Shown one piece after another: positions 1-13,336 of a stretch of DNA of 64,000 nt. The notes beneath the pieces are model-generated. The model did not search any database and was not told where the DNA came from. It saw only the letters and a list, made by a program, of their open reading frames with translations. The stretch's first letter is position 1. Each line of letters begins with the position of its first letter. The position numbers and the translations under genes are program-made. The DNA is from Paramarasmius palmivorus (Eukaryota > Basidiomycota > Agaricomycetes > Agaricales > Marasmiaceae), in NCBI GenBank assembly GCA_037176845.1, contig JAYKXP010000005.1, forward strand, positions 744,001 through 808,000, in the 5' to 3' direction.

Positions 1-507
1 ACCCATCAAGATTTTGCCTCACCCAACAATGTCTCACCAAAGATGCACCCTTCCTCAGCTAGCGTTGCTCACCCATCTCCCAGCACAATACCTATCTTAA
101 CACCGACGTTGGTTAGTTCTTCTCCTGGAACCCCAACGCCTTTACCACCTAATCCAGCACCTGTCAACACCAGCGCTCATCTTCCTAATATGAACGGAAA
201 CGGCACAGCAGCACCATCCGAACTTGGCACAAAACGGTCTTATCCATTTGGTCCTGCGAGTCTTGGAGACACTAGCCAAGATTTCAACGTGTCGCAAGGA
301 CCAACTTCTCATCTATCCCTCATGACCGGCGAAGCCCCTCGAAAGCGAAGCCCCAGACATTGTTCAAAGTGTGGATCTCCGGAGTGTAAAGGCAAAGGTG
401 GAAGAAACTTTTGTTCGAATCCGTGTAAAGACTGCGGGAAGCTGGAGTGTAAAGGGAGGAACAGTAGACGACCAGACAAACCCTGCACGGAGGGATGGAA
501 TCCATGA
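1..507 (+). CDS. 3' end of a gene for a protein with a duplicated Cys-rich C-terminal module (5' end outside the window)
   Basis: The frame is open from base 1 and ends at TGA 505-507, so only the last ~168 codons are visible. The first ~110 residues are rich in Pro, Ser and Thr and look disordered. The last ~50 residues carry two similar Cys modules in a row, each of the form C-x2-C-G-x3-C-K-G followed by a basic stretch and another Cys (CSKCG.PECKG and CKDCG.LECKG). This suggests metal binding by an internally duplicated motif at the very C-terminus. I do not recognise the family. A DNA- or RNA-binding regulator is a guess based only on basic residues next to paired cysteines. Confidence 0.6.
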   Translation, partial: THQDFASPNNVSPKMHPSSASVAHPSPSTIPILTPTLVSSSPGTPTPLPPNPAPVNTSAHLPNMNGNGTAAPSELGTKRSYPFGPASLGDTSQDFNVSQGPTSHLSLMTGEAPRKRSPRHCSKCGSPECKGKGGRNFCSNPCKDCGKLECKGRNSRRPDKPCTEGWNP

Positions 508-869
508 CTAAGTTATGAATTGGACCTCGTGTAAAACCTGATGCAAGCGACCTTCGGACAATTTTTCTTCATGAATGGACTTGATCTCATGTGTATATCT
601 ATCACTTCATTATTGGTTTATTGAGGAGACTAAGCTCCTGTCCACGATCATACATACTACATACTTTACTTGGCTGTAGACCTAATGAGATTCCTTGTGC
701 TGTCGTACCAAGAAGCTGCTACCCTTGGCAACCTTCGATTCTACATGATTCTGATTCAGTACCAAAAACGAAATCTTGAGGTCTGGCGCTTACAACGGCA
801 GGAATTTACATATAAAGCTGCCGGCTGGCATCATCGTCTTCGAATTCTCCACCTTGCCTCCGCCGCGCG
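508..869. other. intergenic region: 3' UTR of the first gene and promoter/5' UTR of ISC1
   Basis: No reading frame here continues either neighbour or has a recognisable product. It should hold the terminator of the left gene and the promoter of the phospholipase gene. I see no clear TATA box or repeat. Confidence 0.5.
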
Positions 870-2444
870 ATGGCAGACAACAAGATCACTGTGCTCACCC
901 AGAATTGCTGGTCTGGTCATTCTCATACTCTAATACGCAAATAGACTCACCTCTATCCCGCAGGGGCTTGAAGTACGTGTCGAAGAACAGGAGACAACGT
1001 ATCGAAGCCATAGCCAGCGAACTCGCCGCTTCCGAAGAATACGATATTATTGCACTTCAAGAGATTTGGGTTTACGCAGACTATGAGCATGTTCGAGATA
1101 AGATTGCTCAGCGATTGCCGCATTCCAAGTTCTTCTATAGGTGAGTTGTCCGAGACTCGTTTATGGGGAGGTGGATACTCATGTCGTGTCTAGCGGTGCT
1201 TTGGGTTCAGGTCTAGCTATATTCTCCCGGTTCCCGATTGTCGGAAGCACTGCAACTCCTTATTCGCTGAACGGTCAACCTATTGACGTTGCTGGAGGTG
1301 ACTGGTTCGTTGGGAAGGCTGCTGTGAGCGTCGTACTCCAGCATCCGATATTAGGACAGGTTCAGGTCTTCAATACGCATGTGAGCCCCAATGCGTTTCA
1401 GCGAGCCGAATACTTATTATCTCTTTCACAGTTCTATGCTAAAGGAGGAGAAGATGGACCGGAATATTACAGAGCACATCGACTCGTCAATGCATGGGAG
1501 TTTGCCAAACAAGTCAAACAGGCAGCAAGCATGGGTCGATATATCATCGCTGTATGTCGACAACACGTTCGTTTTAATCCCTTTCTGACACGATACAACA
1601 GCTAGGAGACTACAACAGTATTCCAACCTCCCTTCCAATGGCGATCATTCGTGAATACACAGACGTGTCCGATTCATGGCTCGTAACACACCCCTACGGC
1701 AATCCACCTCCAGATTCTCGCCCCACAGCCGAGGAAGCCATCGAGCAATATGGCGTGACAGCCGACTCTCCTCTCTGCTCTTGGTCAGCTGGGAAGCCTC
1801 TCGGCGGACACGCCCTTCAATTCGGAGGCAAGAGGCTCGACTACGTCTTTTATCGCCCGCCGATGAACTTCCATAACGCAGAGAAGAGACTACCAACTCT
1901 CCGAGCCACAGACTGCAGTGTCACCTTGAGACATAACATTCCTGGAACTGGTATGTCATTCTCGGATCACTTCGCTCTCAGAGCGACGCTCGAAATAGAG
2001 AATGTACAAGGAAGTGCCGAGTCTTCGACAGCGGCAGCACCTTCTCCCTTCGATTCCCCTACATTCCATGCCCACGAATCTTCTCAGGACGCTTGGTCCG
2101 ATGAACCTACGGAACTCTCCCCAGAGTCCATAGCCACAACCATCCAGGCACTTGCAACGTGTTACAGTGTCTCGAAACAGCGAGGTACCCGCGAGCTGTA
2201 CATCTTTGGATTGTGCATCTTTTTGTTGGTCGCTATCATCGTAGGTTCCGCCTTCTTCCCTCACGCTTGGATCAGTCCCATCTTTGTCATTGTGACAATC
2301 GCACTCTCGTGGCTGGGCACAACCATGCTCTACGAGGGCTTCCTCTACAGCAACTGGGAGCGTAATGCATTGATGAATGTCATTGAAGAGCTAGAGATAT
2401 ACAAGAATGCACTAGAGATACAATCGGGAAGGAGGTCGTCCTGA
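870..2444 (+). CDS. ISC1: inositol phosphosphingolipid phospholipase C (neutral sphingomyelinase type)
   Basis: This enzyme hydrolyses inositol phosphosphingolipids to ceramide at membranes. Five exons fit GT-AG rules: 870-910, 964-1140, 1194-1380, 1432-1551 and 1602-2444. Together they give 455 codons, the usual size for Isc1. The start is ATG 870 (MADNKITVLTQNCWGLKY). Endonuclease/exonuclease/phosphatase-fold motifs appear in order: the N-terminal QNCWGL, the metal-binding Glu in ALQEIW, THFYAKGGEDGPE, the GDYN catalytic block, KRLDYVFYRP, and the terminal SDH with the catalytic Asp-His. Two hydrophobic segments near the C-terminus (about residues 380-430) match the two membrane helices of the yeast and human enzymes. 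Its 3' end faces the convergent lipase gene. Confidence 0.93.
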
Positions 2445-2629
2445 AGTGTGGGGAGGCTCCGTCTACGATAAATTAATCGTCACAATGCCCAGCGGATTAT
2501 ACCCGGATAGCTATGTATTTGGTAACGTTAATGCGAATGGAATCATGACGGTATACTTGCAACGTGTAGCGGAATCAAAAAAAAGTAAAAGTACAGCGAT
2601 GGATGGCGAGTGTACAAGGAATCAATTGA

Positions 2630-5020
2630 TCATGAACGAGGTGAATAAAGAACCGTCCGATTTGCAGGTCCCGAATGTGTCCATTCCCGGACAAGGTTTG
2701 AAATGTCATGATGGCTTGTTGCTCGAGATGAACGACGTATGGATGGCGATGGGGGTATTGATCGCATTGACGACATTGCTGCTGGTACTGGCGTTGATGG
2801 TAGCGATAGTTTGGGAGGTGCAGCTCGTCGTGAGCTCAAGCCAGAAGGGGTTGCTCGACATTGAGCATAAGGATTAGGTGGTGGTGAGTCCTGTATTATA
2901 ACAGACATTGCCGAACGTATCCTGTTGAATCCAGAAACTGAAGGAAGTGTCCCTGCACGCCGCCGCCGACGCGGTGGCTCGGTTGAAGCCGGCGTGACGG
3001 GAGATGTGGGTTTGCTCTTCCGCGTCTCGTCTTCATCATCATCATCATCATCATCATCTTCTTCTTCTTCGGTATCGGGTGATATAGACCAGGATCCAGT
3101 TCCAGAACTTCGGCCCCAGCTGGCGTATTTCCGACGCTTGCCTTCAGAGTCATCATCTGAATCACTACTAGACTCTGTGGTGAATTGAGTAGATTCCTTG
3201 ACTTCTTCCATTCCAGTGCCTGTCTCCACACCATCGCCTCTGACGATGGTGACGCGGTCGTTCTCGATCTCGCGTTCCAGTACCTTGACGGCTTGCATGT
3301 TGAGGGGCTGAGGGGTACACTTTTGGACCTGGGGTAAGGTCCGATGCAAAAAGTCACGCATCGAGACAAACGATCTTGCTGTTGCTTCCAGGAACGGGTA
3401 TAATTGAAAGACATGGATCTGTATGAGAGGTTAACTTTGAGATTGCAAGCGATAGAGAGCCACTTACTGCATCCTCGTACAACTCGTGACGGACATCGAC
3501 ACCGGCTAGAGTTGCCTTGTGTGCCAACAAGGTGATCTCGTCCCGCAAGACTTCCGAATCTCCAGCTTGTATGAGAAGAGGCGGCAAGCCTTGAAAATCA
3601 CCAAAGAGAGGACTGGCATAGGGATGTGTCATGTATTGTTCCATGTTGTCGCCAAGGTAGAGTGCGACAGGATTGAGGGGATCATCGGGGGCAGGCATCG
3701 GAACAACATCATATAGTGCGTTCGAGTCCCAGGATTCGCAACTCATCGTTAGATCTGTACAGAAAGAATTAGTAAAGGGTGCGGTGATCCATCGTATATG
3801 ACTACTTACCGACCCATGGTGACATCAGAATGGCGGCGGAGGGAAGGGCATAGTTGTTATCCCGCAGATACAACAAGAGTGCTAGGCACAAGCCACCACC
3901 CGCACTGTCTCCAGCAAGGACAACGTTTTCTGGTGGAATGTGCAGATCTTCCACGAGACGGAAATATGCGCTAGCGGCGTCATGCAAGGGTCCTGGGAAC
4001 TGCGTCTCTGGCGCTAATCTATAGTCTAATGCTGCGAGGAAATCAGCTGCAACCTCTACCAGAAACTGGGGAACTCCTTACCAAAAACGCGAGAGTCTGT
4101 GTATTTGGATAAGGGAATAGATATCATCCTCTGTGCAGCAGCACTAGAGACATAATAGGCACCTGGTAACAAAACACATTGTTAATGAGACGCGTATGTT
4201 TCAAGGGCGCACGTACCTCCGTGGATGTAAAGTACAACGCGTTCTCGGTTCTTACCCGATTTCTTGTGTGGTGGTGTACCGTCCGCTGAACGTTCTCCAG
4301 ACTTTTCAGCCTCCCATTCAGCTTGACGCTTTTGCCATGTCTTCCTTCCGACTACCCATTCTCCTGACAAAAGTCGCGTGCCATCTTCGAGGGCATCGAA
4401 TTGAGCGAGTATACCCCGCAGGTTACGTCTTCTGACACGGAATGATACTGGAGTGACGAGAGCATCTGATGGTAAAGGTATTAATCCACCCAATCCCATG
4501 AGCAGGCGAATAGTGGTCTAGGGGAGCGAGTTAGAACGAAGCGAAATGAACCGAATAAGGGATACGCACTATATCCACCAATGCACTGTGTCGTCCAGCA
4601 CCACGCATAAGACTGTTTATAATCGTCATTTCCAATCCCCATGACTTTTTGCGAGGGCCCCATATTTGGTAGGACAACAAATCGAGTGTAAGTTCCGTTG
4701 CTGTTGGAAAACGAACAAGACGAGAAAGTTGAGTGTCTGGTAATCAGAAACACAGTTTTTTGGCACATACTTTTCGCCGCAGCGACCACCCCGTATTTCC
4801 ACAAATGCCAGGGCCTTATAGGCCGTCTCTCCTGGATCTTGAGCTTTGAGTCGATGCGCGCTGAAGGTGGCGAGACTCCTGGGGTTGAATAGTGGCGAAG
4901 AATAGTATGCAAGGGCGGTTTATGCTCTTCTGATTGACTATGTGAATGATCAGAATGTGCCAGCGGTTTTTCTGGTGCGGACGAAGAGGGTTTGAAGGGC
5001 CAGGGAAGTGTGACGGTCAT
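2630..5020 (-). CDS. alpha/beta hydrolase of the hormone-sensitive-lipase family with a long acidic C-terminal extension
   Basis: The ATG is at 5018-5020 and the stop is at 2630. Several exons join to a protein with the HSL-type oxyanion motif HGG (VVLYIHGG), the nucleophile elbow GDSAGGG (about 3940), a catalytic-acid region near SPLFGD..GLPPLLIQAGDSEVLRDE, and the catalytic His in IHVFQLYPF, formed across an intron near 3420-3470. These identify a steryl acetyl hydrolase/lipase-like enzyme that cleaves short-chain or acetyl esters. The N-terminal ~90 residues include a basic, weakly hydrophobic patch that may associate with membrane. After the catalytic domain, ~220 residues are Ser/Asp/Glu-rich and disordered, with a poly-Asp run encoded by a CAT repeat. 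The substrate cannot be read from sequence. Confidence 0.85.
3032..3070. repeat. CAT/CTT trinucleotide microsatellite inside the lipase gene
   Basis: Roughly eight CAT units are followed by several CTT units. On the minus strand this lies in frame in the lipase tail and encodes a run of Asp and Glu. Length variation would change the acidic tail without shifting the frame. Confidence 0.9.
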
Positions 5021-5990
5021 CTTGAAGGGGTTTATGGTTCAGGAAAAGGGAGAAGAGCAAGAATTATGACGAAAAACAAGAAAATGGATGAGGCATAAGG
5101 GGACGGGGAGATCAAAAAGGTATTGCAAGGTGCTGGAGGCATAACGGATATAAAAGCGTAAATAGTCCCTGTGTGGGGGCAGTTGCACTGATGTAATCCC
5201 CACAGATCGGCCCGCGGCTAAAACATTCCTACACCGTAACACCGTAACATCTTTAATGCCTTCTTATCCATGGATACCCTATTGGATACTTCCAGAGCCT
5301 TCTCGCGAGGATCATATGTAAATCATAGATGAAATGGTATCTGTGGTGCTTTGAACGCCACCGAAAATTCTGGCCTCTTACCGCAGAACAGTCACGGAAC
5401 TGCACATGTGTGGTGAACGGACGTCCTCGAACAGCCAATCAGGACCATCAGATTCGCGTTGACGTGGATCTCGCCGGAGAATATGCTTTGGTGCGATGCA
5501 AATGCCAGCGCTGATATTGGACATGTGAGTCTTCAACTTGATCACAAGCATTGTGCTCAACGCGATTTCAAGGCGGAAGTGCCGAATGACCTGCAGCCTA
5601 GACCAACACGGAGCTTCAATAAAACGAGAGACATGTTTCCGGGGTCTCATCCAGTCACAATTCCTTGAGACTGCCGAGTCATGTCTTTCGTTGCGGCTCT
5701 CGGACGAACCAATGAGAACTCGGAGGATCAAGAAAAATTATGCAGGAGAAGCAGTGGGGTGACAACCGTCTCCCATGATACTCACCTCCATGCGACTCTG
5801 CGAATGCGAGCCTTGCGAGGTACGTATAGTCTTTTGTGGGGTAAATATCCGGAGTTGATCGATTTCAGGAGATGCTTTCCGCGGATGTTACGCGCTTTGT
5901 TGTTGCATAATGAGGACCAACATTGCGCATGTCCAAGCACAGAATGTTTTCCATAGATCAGATACACGTACATGTTGTAGCTGTTTTAGT
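5021..5990. other. intergenic region between MetAP2 (3' side) and the lipase (5' side)
   Basis: About 970 bases hold only short, overlapping frames on both strands with no recognisable protein. As both flanking genes run leftward, this should contain the MetAP2 3' UTR and the lipase promoter. Confidence 0.5.
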
Positions 5991-7770
<1,780 letters not shown>

Positions 7771-8990
7771 TTTCGTCGATCAAATGGATGGAGAAGGTGG
7801 TAGATAGAGGTAAAGAGATTACGGCATACCTGTTTCCGCCGCAAACCACCACCATCAGCGATACCACAACAGTAATGCTTTGCAAATGCATCGATCATTC
7901 CAATGGATCAACGAAGGAGAACTTTGTCTATTAGTACTATTTCGATGGTTTCCTGAGGTCTAATTTCACAGACCCTGGAATTCTCGACTATTGGACTGCG
8001 TACATTCTGTTGCGCTATGTCCAAGTCATCTTCAGTTCAAGACTTCAAGACTTCTGCACGTAATCTGAACGTCAAACTGCCTAGGCTACCCCGACAAACC
8101 CATTCTCCCCGCCTCAGCGCTGAATTCTTGTACCTTGGCAGCCAGCAAGACTGCTGCTTCCCTTCTTCGGCATATCAGATATCTCCTCCTGTTATCTCAA
8201 CTTCTGCAATTCTGTCACATGGTGAGTCGCATCCTGTTCCTACCTCTTCTCGAATCGAAAGAACGACAGATGAAGTGCAGTTGACGCTCCGCTGCTGCGG
8301 GTTACGGCTCGTCAGAAATAACTATGCCCAAAGGTTACTGAAAGCATCCATCCAGGTGTTCAAAATCATCACATTGTTGATGTATCTCTCCGTACGTACC
8401 AACTTGATACATTGCGAATACTAAGTTCTACTTCATCTAGACCTTGCGGCCCGCACTTAAAAATACTCTTCATCTATACCTTCGGGGATTTAGAAGATAA
8501 ACTTTGCGATTTCCAAAATTGCCACCTCTCCCTTTTTCCTCTCGCAGTATCAGGACTTACACGCTACGGAGTAAACCGTCTCTGAAAGGAAACAAAATAG
8601 ACACGCAAAGCATCATAACCATCTCCTCCGGAGGAGTCGGGGATAAACTACGGCAACTGGTGACTGCTCTTCGTGCTTTTCGGCACTTGCGGCCGAGGGT
8701 CAGAACAATCATTATGTGGTACCTGGAGGCATTAGTGCCATGCAGTTCGTCTAGGAATCAATGGTTCATCGCGATATTGCCGCATGTCTCTTTGCTGCCT
8801 CAGCTGATGCCATTCAAAGTACTGTCTTACTGATGCTCCTACTCATTCTGTAATCTCCATTGCATGCGGTGGTTCCTTGTCATTGGCTACAGGCTTCGCG
8901 AATGGGGTATAAAATCAAGACACTATTCATCCAAAGGATTCCCCAGGGCTCTGATATTACACCTTCTCGACCTCTATACGGCAAGCAATA
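7771..8990. other. intergenic region upstream of MetAP2 and of the secreted dioxygenase-like gene
   Basis: This 1.2-kb divergent promoter region has short frames (for example 8017-8424 and 8504-8833) with no recognisable domain. It contains a perfect 14-bp palindrome at 8623-8636 (CTCCTCCGGAGGAG) and a TATA box just upstream of the right-hand gene. I see no gene that I can support. Confidence 0.5.
8908..8914 (+). promoter_or_regulatory. TATA box of the secreted dioxygenase-like gene
   Basis: TATAAAA lies 77 bases before the ATG at 8991, a normal distance for a strongly expressed fungal gene for a secreted protein. Confidence 0.6.
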
Positions 8991-10137
8991 ATGAAGTTCA
9001 CCACTTCGATCATCTCTGCTGCATTCTTGCTCGGCGCAGTTGCCGGTATGTTTTCGACAGTCTAAAACCTTTACTACTGCATTGCTGACCGCTTCATTGA
9101 CAGCTCTGCCCACTGAAAACACTCCCTCTCTCGTCGCGAGAGACTGTTCTGCCGAGGTCCAAGCCTTCAACCTCGCCAGAAGGGAAAAAAGAAGCCTCGA
9201 CAAAAGGCAAGGCTGGCCGACTCTCCAAAACGTAGGTAGCGTTCACCGCCTCAGGAAACGATATATGCTAATGATCACCATTTTTGCAGTTGACTTGCGT
9301 GCTTGCCCCTGAGGTGCCTCGTAACAACTGGGTGGCTAATGCTGTAAGTGGCGATTAAACGTTTAGGTGTTTCCTACTCTGATAGTGTTTTAGCCTCTTC
9401 GTCAAGACGTCAGAGAGGGCCAGGAGTATGTTCTAGCTTTATTCTTTCTCTCGAAATTGAAGTCTTACAATTCACTATTCAGCGGCGTCGATCTTCTGCT
9501 CGATATTGGCCTCATGGATGTGACCACCTGCCAGCCTCTACCAAATGCGATGGTTGAAATCTGGTCTCGTAAGTCGCGGATTACCTACAAGGATCCATAT
9601 CTAACGAGATGTTTCGACAGCCAACCTGGTCGGCCAATACGGTGACACCTTCCTCCGAGGTGCTTTTGCAGCCAATTCTGGTGGTATTGCCGAGTTCCAG
9701 ACCAAGTTCCCCGGCTTCACCTCCACGGGCGCTAACCACATCAACATCATGGTTCACCCAGGTAGCCAGAGCGGAAGCGTCGCCCACGTCGGCCAGCTGT
9801 TCTTCACTGACAGGTGGACGGATATCGTATCAATGTACCAAGGCTACGCTGCCAACACCAACACCCGCATTAAGAACGATCAGGACACCAACTATGTTGC
9901 TGCCAATAAGGGTGGTTTCAAGTCACTTGTCGAGTGAGTAATTGGTCCTCGGTAGAACGTCGTGGCTGGCGCTGATGGTTATCTCTGAAGCCTTGTGTCC
10001 ATTCAAGACGACTGGCCAGAGGGTATGCTCGGTTACATCAGTGCGTGCTTTTTGTTCATTTTGTGGACTGCGAATTCATTCTATTCGTTCGTGCAGCTGT
10101 TGGTGTGGACCCATCGAAGTCTGTTACATTTAACTGA
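8991..10137 (+). CDS. secreted intradiol ring-cleavage dioxygenase-like protein with incomplete iron site
   Basis: The ATG at 8991 opens a signal peptide (MKFTTSIISAAFLLGAVAA). Short exons then give an intradiol dioxygenase fold: LLLDIGLMDVTTCQPLPNAMVEIW, VGQYGDTFLRGAF, TKFPGF, VAHVGQLFF and the terminal GYITVGVDPSKSVTFN, with stop at 10135-10137. The first intron is 9046-9103 and the last ends just before CTGTTGGTG near 10097. Active family members bind Fe(III) with two Tyr and the two His of an HxH motif. Here the first Tyr (GQY) is present. The second Tyr position reads Thr (PGFT), and the HxH reads HIN. The protein may therefore be catalytically dead, or bind metal in another way. Family placement is firm; enzymatic function is doubtful. 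Confidence 0.85.
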
Positions 10138-10963
10138 GCGATGTCCGGGCTTTTCGGTATCATTTCTGTACGATCGAACAAATGAAAATTGTGGCTTACC
10201 GTTGGGCCTGGGTCTGATTCTTGGCAATTGCAACGCATAAAAGAACTGTTGACGTCTTCCCTCTCAACGTTCAACCTTCAGATTCAACCCCTGAAGACAT
10301 GGCTTCCGGTACGAGCAACGATATTGACATCACCCTCGCAGGTTTGACGATCTCACTGGCAAGAAGGAGGTCGGGACCGAGAGTGCAGGCAGGTCATCGC
10401 AACGGCGCAAACCTGAGGTCTGAGCGTGAGCGCTGCAATACGTCCCTGGTTGCACCGCTTGATTAATACAACTTCCCTGCAACCACGTAAGCGAGATCCC
10501 GTTTCTACACAGATACAAGAGTCTTGCCTACCTTTACAGCCAGACTCCTCTAGAGCAAGCTGGAGATATCGAGACAAGGCTAGTGATCTGCCTGACGCTG
10601 CATATGACGTGTCGAGGACTTGTCCGAGGAAGTGCCTGTAAACAGCCGGAGAACCGCAGATCCAGTAAACCCGGTAAACCGGAAGCGCTGGGACATTGCC
10701 GAAACGGGGAAAAATAAAGTGGCCTGAGGTGCAATAATTTACGAGTTCCTTCTCACAAAACATGCCATCGCGAGAACCTTGTCCTCGTACCATCTTTACC
10801 CGCAAACCATATGTCCTGATACTTATCGGCCCATGAAATATTTCATTTCTTTTTCAAAATAATTTTGCTTCCTCATTCCGCAACCTGGACCACCGTCTCC
10901 TAACCTTTTTTATATATTCTCCAAAGACAATCAACAAGTCTTTGTCTCTTTCTTACGACCACC
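10138..10963. other. intergenic region with a possible decayed coding segment
   Basis: Downstream of the dioxygenase stop, bases 10250-10430 read like coding sequence in two successive frames (..EDMASGTSNDIDITLAG.. then ..DDLTGKKEVGTESAGR..). The switch is a one-base shift near 10341. No start, splice site or family could be tied to it. The rest looks like UTR and the promoter of the next gene. Confidence 0.35.
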
Positions 10964-12325
10964 ATGTCCCTAATGACCAAGACGACGACAACGACGACGG
11001 CGACGGCAAATAACAATACCCAGGAAAAACCGAGATCTCTTCTAGTTGCAGTGATAGCAGGAGCAATAAGTTCAGTAGGCTTTGGAGTGGTAAGTCTAGC
11101 GAACTCTATCAGTGACTTCATTAATTTACAGTTTGACTTTTGCCTCAGAGTCTCGTCGCAATAGGCGTCTTCTGGCTTTTCCCATCGGCACTCGCAGCAC
11201 CTCCACCACCTTCGCCAGTGCAGAAAAGGTCCAAACGGCAAGACAAATCACGTCGACGTTCCGCACCACCTGCCCTTGGGACTTCCCAAGCATCACTTTC
11301 TATTTCCAGCTCATCACCCATTACCCCAATAATAGTCGTACCTGTCTTGGTGCCACAGGTTGACGCGTCAACTTCGAGCACACGACGGGTATATTTCCTC
11401 GAACATCAGACACGGCCTAGGAGCTCCCGCAGATACTCTACACCTGCGGGAGAGTCACCGCAGTCAGCACCAGCTGAAGCTGCGCGCTTTACTATACCTG
11501 AAGATGTTTCACCGCGATCTTCCTCGTCAACACTTGTCCACATTCCAAATCCGCCACAGCTATTAATGTCACTCGACCCATGCGACGAGGCTGCAGAATC
11601 AACCGCTTCGGAAAAGAGTTCACGGCCTTCGTCCTCCCGCACCAGTTCTTTCATCTCTTCGGCATTGCCTAATCGATTCAAAGGACGATGGGGAACAAAG
11701 CGTTCGGGTGCCGGAAATAGCGTCAGCGACTCTCCGCCCGAAACCCCGGCACGTAAGCATATTTGACATTCACCATTTCATGTCTTCCGTGCTGACGTCT
11801 AGCCTAGAACTTGATGACGAAGCATCAATTTCCTCAGCCTCGACTTCAAACAAATCAGCAACACGGAAGTCTGGAGTCTGCGCCCCGTGGTCGATTTCAA
11901 CAAAGGCTCATACCACGGTCGATATTTCGATCGAAACTACGGACCTGAGACAGCCAGATTCATTATCCACCTCAGAGTCACAACCACTATCACCTGCCCT
12001 GGACTCTGAAGCATCATCCTCTTACCTTACTCTTACCTTTCATCGGCCCCGGAAAGCGTCAGTTGATAAAACTGCTCGCAGGACTTCCGCGCCCATTCGA
12101 AGAACCCAGCCTTATTCGTATCCTTATTTCGCTGAGCCTCCGGCACCTGTCGGGGCTGCCGATTCAGACAATGAAAAGACAAGGTCCCCGATATCTGACA
12201 GGCGTTCATCGGAAGAGCAAGAAAGGGAGACGACGAAGCGGGAAAAGAACAGAAAGGCCCAGGCAGCACTTGGTCATGGCAGAGCAGTATCGTTGCCGCG
12301 AAGGGCAGCAACTATGGCTGTTTGA
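10964..12325 (+). CDS. single-pass membrane protein with long Ser-rich tail, unknown function
   Basis: The ATG at 10964 starts a short Thr-rich N-terminus. One hydrophobic helix follows (about residues 25-55, AVIAGAISSVGFG..VAIGVFWLF), interrupted by an intron of about 58 bases (from ~11091). The rest, ~350 residues, is low complexity and rich in Ser, Pro, Arg and Thr. A second intron, 11753-11807, joins ..PPETPA to QLDDEASISSAS; that acceptor choice is the one that keeps the frame. The stop is at 12325. The topology suggests a short N-terminus, one membrane span and a disordered tail with many possible phosphorylation sites. I recognise no domain. Codon use and introns look like the neighbouring genes. 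Confidence 0.6.
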
Positions 12326-13336
12326 GTGACGATATGAGTTCGGATGTTGGTCGGTATTTTGGCGGGTTGCATTTCTCTTCGTTGTATAACAGTGAGCCCC
12401 CTTTCTTTCGCAACACAAGTTCTCAGCTCATTGAAATTCATCTAGTGTTTGGACGGGTTTCGTGAAGAAGACAACCTATTTATTTTGTATCAATAATGAT
12501 CATGACCTCGCATTGCATCACTTCTCATCGCATTCATCCACTTGCTATCTTTACATTATATCGTTTTTATTAACATAGCAAAGCAAGTTTTCTTCAATGA
12601 AATCTACAATTTTGGCATTCGTATGATACAATTTCTTCAGTACAAGATAGACCTTCCCCAGCCATAACCACAAGAGCCTGAAAAGAGAAATTTTTGACTA
12701 AAATTTCGGGTGCTTTAGTACTCAGAGGATAAGGAGTGTATGTGGACAAAGCTCACTACAATGAGAACCTGTGGTAGGGTAGAAAGATCCCTCAAACCCG
12801 TCGGTTCTGCGAACTGGAAGCAATCAGCACCAAAGCATAGTCACTTGCTGATGTGTGCCATAGCATTGGGCGCTGGGGCTCCCCAAGAGAACCGGAGCTA
12901 GTCATTGATCGTGGATATGGCCTATTAAAACAAAGGTGAACGTCCGGAAAAGCGTTTGTAGGAAATGTGGCGTGCCTTGTAGTAGCTTTGGCCCTCGGGC
13001 ATGTCGGGAAATCAATCAAAGCGTACGAATAACTTGAACGCTGAACTTTCAGACTGGGCGAGGTCATCTTGAAAGATAGCAGCCATGCAATTAAGCACGT
13101 AGTCTTAAAAAGAATCGTTGTCTGAGCTGGGGTTATCTTGAACCCACTGCCCAAGACTGACCCACTTCGTTCGAGACTATAATGTCTGGCATCGGGTCCT
13201 ATTCACGCAAAGACACCTTAGATATTATATCCGTGGCTGAATTTCATTGTATTTGTGCGGTAGTAAGGCAGGGCTTATTTGAGAAATGGGGACAACAGCA
13301 GAACTTATCCCGGTAGTCCCCACCCCCAAATGAGCC
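12326..13336. other. intergenic region between convergent genes
   Basis: About 1 kb between the 3' ends of the Ser-rich membrane protein and the helicase. No supported gene. Its right end holds one arm of an imperfect inverted repeat described separately. Confidence 0.5.

Noticed and set aside
2446..2877. Plus-strand frame with a hydrophobic segment just after the ISC1 stop
   Set aside because: It starts at GTG, not ATG, and overlaps the in-frame Ser/Pro-rich tail of the minus-strand lipase, which joins a clear catalytic domain. The hydrophobic stretch is the antisense of that tail.
10353..10805. Minus-strand 150-codon frame
   Set aside because: No domain, odd composition rich in Cys, Arg and Leu, and no splice partner; probably chance.
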